The position numbers were made by a program, and so were the translations under genes. The notes beneath the pieces are model-generated. The model ran no database searches and was not told the DNA's origin. It saw nothing but the letters and a program-made list of their open reading frames with translations. Positions 57,238 through 64,000 of a stretch of 64,000 nt of DNA are shown here, piece after piece; the stretch's first letter is position 1, and every line of letters begins with the position of its first letter. The stretch covers positions 201,049,809 to 201,113,808 of the forward strand of contig JAUMIR010000002.1 in assembly GCA_030847615.1 (NCBI GenBank), in the 5' to 3' direction. This stretch comes from Gambelia wislizenii. Its lineage: Eukaryota; Chordata; Lepidosauria; Squamata; Crotaphytidae.

Positions 57238-59332
57238 CTAAACATCAAGTCAAACTAAAGTAAAACACTTAGATCAAAGTGCATTAAGGAACTCAAGACT
57301 AAGCACTCACTGAGAAAGGTCTCTGCTTGGTGCTCATCTGACTCATGGACACCTCGGTGCATATCCAAATCTTCACTGACTAATGTCAAGGGAATTCACA
57401 CTTTGAAAAGAAGATTGGTGACTGTTGGCTCAGCCATAGGATTCTATGAAACATCCTTTTACTCCAACACATTTTGAGGAATCACCTTAATTTACAGCTC
57501 TCTTACAAACTATTAATGAACTAACTTATTTGGAGAAATGACCTTTAAAGCAAATTCATTAGTGAAATATGAACATTGTATGTTGTTCATCTACTTTCTG
57601 ATTTTATTCCTCTAAAACACAATGGATAATTTCTGTGAAAAACCTTCAAACCAATGCATTTCTAGATATGATAAGCCATCACACATAATACTATGTTTTA
57701 CTAAGCAACTATGCCCCTGCATTATATCTATAAGCACTTGTTTCTTATAGCCATGAGTAATCTCTTAACCAAGTTCAAAAAGTTACTCTGTTTAAAAAAT
57801 GTGAAACCACCACCCAAGAATCAAGGGGCAAGAGCTTTCAAAACCAAAACAAAATTAACTCAAAATAGCTGTGTTTTCCAATCAACTCTTGTATAAGTGA
57901 AAAGCCTTACCTGTCAATTCATGTTTCAGTAGAGAATAGGCAAGCTTTGCTCTATAGAATGCCCACCTTCCAACCCGACTCAGAAGGCAGGACTGATAAA
58001 GTCATTGATTTAGGAAGGCAACATCTTCTAGATCACAAATGGGCATGTAAATGAAAATATGCAGCAGCAACAAAAAAAGGAACAGCATATGTGCATTCCT
58101 TCACTGAAGTGTTCTCTGTAGAAAAGGGCTTGGAGAACAGCAGGGATCAAGAATACCATCCTTAGACTCAATAAACCAGGAGGTGGGGAAACATAATTCC
58201 TCCAGAGATACAGAACTGAATTGGGAAATATATTCAATTGAGGAGCATATTTGTCACTTACATGGAACGCCCTCCACACAAACAGAAGCTTCTCTTCAGA
58301 TGCATCACTTTCTACACAAGGAAAGTGTCAACTCATAGGGCAGGTGCTAGGGGCACCCCTGCTCCTGCATTCAAGAAAGTATGGTCAGCAATGCCTGAAG
58401 AGGGCTCTATTCTTTAATGTGCAGGAGGAGAGGATCAGCCTGTAAGATGCCTCCTTGTAACCTAAGTTACAGAACAGTTCTGCCTTTTGAGCCAAGTGAG
58501 CAGGGTGTACCAAAAAACCAAATATCTGCCTTTCAGCTCCTGGAAATTCTTCTGTATTTAGTATAAGTGATGGGTCTTGCTTAATAACAGCATTCTAACA
58601 CAGAGTATTCTCACTGTATACTTGATGGATTGATAAAAATTAATTCTGTTAATTTTTGTGGAGACATCATTGCCATCTTAGACAGCTAGTATTTTTTGGC
58701 TTTGGGTCAGATTCACATACGAAGTTACTCACATTATATATGTAGTGCTCTGCATTTGATATAACTGTTCTAAACACAGCATTTGGAACACTTAAGTTTA
58801 AACTGAAAATTTGAATTTAACTACCATGTAACAAAAAGTACATATATATCAAGCACTGATTTCTGCCGTAGTTTCTTGGTGTAAGTATAATCAAGCACCA
58901 TACTTTATGGAAACCCAGAACCCATCACACTTCAGCTTATAACAGACATAAATTTACCAATCTTATGCTAAAGCAACACTAGAGAGCTTGGTTATTAGAA
59001 TTATCAATTGTTTCTGACAAACTAGGGTGTAAGAAGATGTTAGGGAGTCATAACCAGACTGTGTATTATGAAGTTATGAAAAGTGAGAAAGATAGGTTGC
59101 TTACATATAACTGGTATTCTTTGAGTGGCCATCTGCGGATTCACACATACGGATCTGGAAAGCATTCTCTGGAACCTTTTAGATATCTGAGATTTTCGTA
59201 GTCACCCTGTTCCCTTCCATATGCACTTTCCTAAGGCATCACATCCAGCCTTTTATTACCAGCCAGCGCAGTTGTAGTGAAGAGTGTACCACAAATGTGT
59301 CCCCAAGGGAAGACAGGAAAATTGTGTGAATA
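57238..59332. other. MBTD1 intron, no gene seen
   Basis: AT-rich intron with no supported exon or clear repeat. Confidence 0.45.
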
Positions 59333-60054
59333 CAGTAGGACCCCTGTATTCGTGGGGGATTGGTTCCGCCCCCCCCCCCCGATAATAGTGAATGCCCTCA
59401 TTGCCATTCCTGCTATGGGAGCAATCCCGGGGGGCAATCCCTGGGCAAAGGGAGAAGAGAAGCAAGAACTACTCCTCTCCTCCCTTTGCCCCCGCGTTGC
59501 CATTCCCACCATGGGAGCAATCCCAGGAGCAAAGGGAGGCGAGAACTACTAATCCCCTCCCTTTGCTCCCGCAATGCCATGCCCACCACGGGAGCAATCC
59601 CGGGGCAAAGGGAGGCGAGAACTACTACTCCCCTCCCTTTGCCCCCGCAACACCATTCCTGCCATGGGAGCAATCCCAGGGGCAAAGGGGGTCGAGAACT
59701 ACTTCTCCCCTCCCTTTGCCCCTGCGATGCTATTCCTGCCATGGGAGCGATCACAGGGACAAAGGGAGAAGGGAGGTGAGAACTAACCTCCCCTCCCTTT
59801 GCCCCTGTGATGCCATTCCCGACACAGGGGCAATCCGGGGGGGGGGATCCTGGTGGCAAAGGGTGAAGGGAGGCAAGAATTACTCTTCCCCTCCTTTCGC
59901 CCCACGTCACCATTCCCGCCATGGGAGCAATCCTGGGGGCAAAGGGAGAAAAGAACTACTATTTCCCTCCCTCCCCCGTCCACCCCCCTGCTGTCGCCAT
60001 CCATGGATAACTGAATCAGCAGATGGCGAATCAGTGGATGCAGAGGTGCTACTG
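59333..60054. mobile_element. Tigger-like MITE with an internal 77-bp minisatellite
   Basis: Ends cagtaggacccctgtattc and ggtgctactg flanked by TA, matching the 255-bp element at 14382-14636. Between them seven GC-rich units start near 59400, 59497, 59574, 59651, 59727, 59810 and 59908, spaced 97, 77, 77, 76, 83 and 98 bp. Each carries a gccattcc-type word, catgggagcaatccc, caaagggag and a ctcccctccctttgccc end. The unit makes long open frames on both strands that are not genes. Confidence 0.85.
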
Positions 60055-63000
60055 TACAGAGATCACCCCTCAAAGCATATCAGTTACAGGTAAGTAACCT
60101 GACTTTTTTTAGTTTCTGTGCTTCACATATACAGGCGATGAGTTTACTCAGCTGGTGTTTGAATCTTTGGTACAAATTGATCTCCTAACATAAAAGGCAG
60201 AAACTTTCAGTTTCCAAATAGGTATCTTTAATCTGTAAGGTGCCAAAAGTTTTCCTAATTCCAAAATCCAAGCAGTTATGATTTGTGCATTCCTTGCTAA
60301 GGCATTGAAGGATATGAGAATTAACTATAAGAAGCCTGTTAAAAAGTTACAAAAATTTGACACATGGCATCTTTTTAATCTGGAGTTTTTATAAAATGAG
60401 TATGCCAGCAGCTGGGGGTGGAAACAAAGTGGATGAACCTCATCCCTCTTCAGAAAGGCAGAACCACAAGATTCTGACCTCAGTTGTGATGCTAATGCTT
60501 TCTAGATTATTCTGAAGTAGTGGAGTGCAGAGTGGTGAAGGTGATGTCAGTCACCCATAACTAGAACCATATTTGACCACCCAAAAAACACAGCACATTC
60601 CTTTGGTTCACAAGTTACAAATGGTCTGCACCCTTATTGTAGCCAATGTCCTTGTTACAGAAGTTCCTTGTAAACCTTGCTCTTTTGGTTGTCTTAGTAT
60701 TTAATTTCTAAAATGAAACATGCCAGGTTTCAACTCACCTGGAAGTCTTAATATGTAAGCTCTTACCAACAATTACTGTGAAGTATATAAATTTTGATTA
60801 GTGTTATCTACTACAGAGTGAAAGACATCTTTGCATGCCACTCCTTAGTAGCTCACATTCTCTAGTATTAAAAAAAAGGTACTAAGATTCTGCCCTGGTA
60901 AACGTTTAATTAACTTAATAGTCTATGGTATGGTGTCATGGATACAATTTACATCTATCTCCAATTTTTAAAACAAGTTCCTAGTCTTGTTCTTCAAACG
61001 TAGTGACAGAAGATTGTTATCCAGTAACAATATTCCTCAGGAGAAAAAAAAATCTGTTACTTCCTTTGGATGAGTGAACTCTGTTGGGCAGACTTTACAG
61101 TCAGGAAGGTTTTCCCTAATAAACAACCCACCTTTTAGAAGACAAATGGGCAAAGCGTAGCCCATGGGCCAATGCAGCCTCCAAGGACTTTGGGGGGGGG
61201 CAGTTCCTTCCATTCTCCTTCCTGCTGTAGAACTCAAAGGCCCTTGGATGCATAGGCAATGTAGTGAGATAGGGGGACAATACACTTTGCAGTACATCCC
61301 TGCAAGTTGCAAGTGAAGTTACTGGAAAAGTGCTTGAATGCTTAGAGATCTGCAGCACAGTAAAGTTGTTTTTTTTTTTAAATCTTCATTGATGTGGCTG
61401 CTCTGAAATAACCCTTGCATCTAAAAAAAAAAAAGCTAACTACAGTGAACAGGTGGCATTTAATTTGGGAACAATGTATTTTTAAATTATAACAAATGTG
61501 CATAATACTAATAACTATTTTCTAATGTTAGATACTGTTAACGATTATCAAGTAGTAATACTGTAAATGCTGATGAAGCATAAAGAACAATTCCTTACCT
61601 TTCTTCCTCAATAAAAAAATATAATATGTTGCAGTTAATGGCCAAGTTTGGTGATCATACTTAGATAGGGCTTCTCTCTGCTTCTCCCTCCTCCTACACA
61701 AGGCAGGCTTTTGGTGTCTATGCATGGCCCCATGACCATTTAGTGCCCAAGGGAGCGCAGGAGATACACGGGCAGCATATGACTGCAGTTCTGCAGATGG
61801 ACCCTGCACAGGTGTCCCCTACCACTCTCCCTGTCACTAAATGGCTGCTCAAGTCTTCCTTGGACATCATGTGGTCATAGGAGTATACAAGGATGTTGTG
61901 AAACTGCCTTGTGCAGGAGGATGTGCAGAGGCACTGCACAAAGAGATACAGAAAATCTCCTTGCACAGAGAACTTAAAAGTACATACATTAAAAAAATCC
62001 CAGGTTGTGTGAATGTATGTCACCTGCAGGATTCCAGCCAATATGGTTTACAAAAGATGCTCTCTCTCTCTCTCTCTCTCCTGCAATACAAGCAAACTAG
62101 ACATTTTCTACTTCAAGTGCCTAGGCAACTTTCAACATGTCTGTTTACAATGCTAGTGAAACCGGGTGTATTCATATGGCTATTACTGCCAGTAGCTTTG
62201 CATCTAGCTTTCATTTTTATCCATACCCATTCTCAAAGTTTTCTTAAGAAATGTTTAATAAATTCAGAGTCAATTTGGCTTGGCCTACAGTTTTACACAA
62301 ACTTGTTAAGGACGAAGCCTCACTTAGCACAGTGTCCTCCTTTAGACATTCAGTTTTCAGCTTGCTCAGTGATAGCTTAGCAACCAAAAATGAGCAACTG
62401 GGAATAACTTGGTGGCTCACTTTCTGTCACTTGTCTCCTTCTTTCCTATCCATGTCTCAATGAGTTAGCATTTCCAGAATGGGGAATGGTGACTTAATAG
62501 CAATTTGCCAACCAGGATCTTAAATCTAGCTATGGTTTGATTAGGATGTAAACACATAGGACAGGAAAAGCCAAGGAGTAAGAAGTCAACACATGGTTTT
62601 GTTACTCATTCTTGGCTGTTGAACTATGGTTTACTAAGTGAGAAATTAAACGGCCAAACCCAGCGGAACCTATTTCAGAAGCAAAAAAATGACAGAAATG
62701 TATTAAACAAGACTTTCAGTTCAAAGGCCAAGATCCTATACACTTTTAGTGTCGCATAAATATGTCACTGTATTACACTGGATCTCACAATTCTGCAACA
62801 GGCACTGCAGTTTTGAGCTCTCTGGTGCAACAAGGGTTAACTACTTCCCTATCTACCAACTCAAATGTGAGAGAGAAAGCTGTGTGTGTGTTTGCAAAAT
62901 CATTGGCTGCACTACAGATCACACTTATACAACCTTTCAGAAAGCATGACTACCTGCATAACGATGGTCACACTAGTGTAGTGCTCCCAACAGGATTAAG

Positions 63001-63925
63001 GCCAATATAATCAAGTGCCACCTGAAATTAGACTTTGCTATGCCATGAAGACTTAGCCATTAAGAGAACCTGAAACTCACTTTAACGTGGGCCTTTTCAA
63101 AAACTGGTTTTAAAATTATATTTTTTATTATCATTTCTTGGTTTCATAGTCTACGAGATACAAGTTGTTACTAACCAGAATTGTGGATCATCAGTGATTC
63201 CAAGGAGCTACAAATCAATTTTTATTAGTAGCAATATTATTATCATGATATTTACTGCCTTTTTTCAGAACTGAGACTCAAGGCAGTCTACAAAACATAC
63301 AGTACTAATTAAAATATTCTTCCTAAGCAAAGGGGGAACATTCTTCTAATGTTCTTCCAACCCTCCACTGATATACTTCATACATTTAATCTTGTTTGTC
63401 TCTTTAACTGTCACAAAAATATTTTCCTTTAGGTCCTATTTCAGTATGAAGATTCAATGAAGCAATATATAAAGGTTGCCAAAATAATGGTCAGCAGCCA
63501 GGGAAACATCCAAGTTCTCCTACTTAGCTTGTTCTCTATGAAGCTAAAGAGGCAGCATGAATTGTGCAGTTATGTGAACAAGGCAACTCAATGAAATGTA
63601 TCACCCAAGTTATCTTCTTGAAGAAGACCCTATTATCTTGGAACTATTCCTGTCCTACTCATAAATAAAAGTATTTGTATGAAAGTATCAACGAACAAAA
63701 AATTAAGCAGAACAAACCTACAGACAGTTTGCGAAAATCTTTTAGAATGTAACATATTGCAATTTAAAATATATTTTTCTCTGTTTATAAAGAGTTCTCC
63801 TTATGCCATTATCTATTTTTAAGCTTGAAAACATTCCACTAAGAAGCAAGAACCCCAACATTTCCTGAAAGAAAATGCCACACATTTCTAATACGAGGAT
63901 AGAAATAAATATTTTTGTTACCCAC
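60055..63925. other. MBTD1 intron, no gene seen
   Basis: AT-rich intron. A (TC)n run is at 62058-62082. 61145-61200 (gggcaaagcgtagcccatgg) looks like the end of an old MITE, and 63225-63300 resembles a degraded retroposon tail. No supported exon. Confidence 0.45.
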
Positions 63926-64000
63926 TTTTCTTGTGTCCTTTATACTGCTGTGACTTAGACTTTTTCTTCTGCTTTGATGAACTTGATTGGCTATCTCTTG
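63926..64000 (-). CDS. MBTD1: MBTD1 internal coding exon, cut by window end
   Basis: 75 nt visible, encoding RDSQSSSSKQKKKSKSQQYK then GHKK, a lysine-rich basic stretch. The donor is AAAA|GTGGGT, leaving one base that completes a Lys codon with the AG of the 57237 exon, so the join reads on in frame. The upstream MBT-domain exons lie beyond the window. The identification is by synteny and by continuity with the two downstream exons. Confidence 0.75.

Noticed and set aside
59400..59990. CRISPR-like array
   Set aside because: Units are contiguous tandem repeats without variable spacers, in a vertebrate intron.
59392..60093. 233-codon plus frame and 169-codon minus frame
   Set aside because: Both are generated by the 77-bp GC-rich minisatellite inside the MITE.
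49391..64000. L3MBTL2 as identity of the minus-strand gene
   Set aside because: The IKQE-type C-terminus made me consider it, but synteny directly after NME2 and the remainder of the C-terminal sequence favour MBTD1.

Overview
The window reads as vertebrate nuclear DNA, most likely from a squamate reptile (lizard or snake). Four protein-coding genes can be placed from exon translations and splice sites. In order they are: the first coding exon of SPAG9/JIP4 (minus strand, 2735-3040); two complete tandem nucleoside diphosphate kinase genes on the plus strand, NME1-like (20434-27946) and NME2-like (38717-42961); and the last three coding exons of a minus-strand gene best explained as MBTD1 (63926-64000, 57046-57237, 49391-49509). 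This order and orientation (SPAG9 minus, NME1 plus, NME2 plus, MBTD1 minus) is the conserved tetrapod arrangement known from human 17q21.33. The squamate assignment is an inference from the repeats: BovB/RTE LINEs, CR1 and L2-like LINEs, a Penelope-like element with a GIY-YIG domain, 5S-rRNA-headed and tRNA-headed SINEs, and many hAT and Tigger-like MITEs.

Layout. 1-2734 is SPAG9 intron 1, with a minisatellite-bearing repeat and a SINE. 2220-3430 is the CpG-rich SPAG9 promoter. 3480-20400 is intergenic and mostly old transposons: hAT and Tigger-like MITEs, an L2-like LINE, an inverted Penelope pair, a BovB copy, SINEs, an LTR-like insert bounded by 30-nt direct repeats, and an unusual element with two inverted 73-nt tRNA-Met-like sequences. 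The NME1-like gene has four coding exons; one intron carries a CpG-rich foldback element and the next an antisense BovB. 28400-38700 holds a long CR1 LINE, an older CR1 copy split by a hAT MITE, and a CpG island (35870-36985) that is the likely NME2 promoter. The NME2-like gene follows with identical exon lengths after the start exon. 43100-64000 is the downstream spacer, a long MBTD1 3'UTR and the last MBTD1 introns, which contain SINEs and a Tigger-like MITE with a 77-bp minisatellite expanded inside it.

Functionally the genes are not an operon. The NME pair encodes cytosolic NDP kinases that equilibrate nucleoside triphosphates; SPAG9 is a JNK/motor scaffold; MBTD1 is a methyl-lysine reader of the TIP60/NuA4 complex. 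I see no prokaryotic system, CRISPR array or intact virus. The observations most worth a second look are the inverted tRNA-Met element, the SINE families that share one body under different heads, the minisatellite inside a MITE, and the inverted Penelope fragments.
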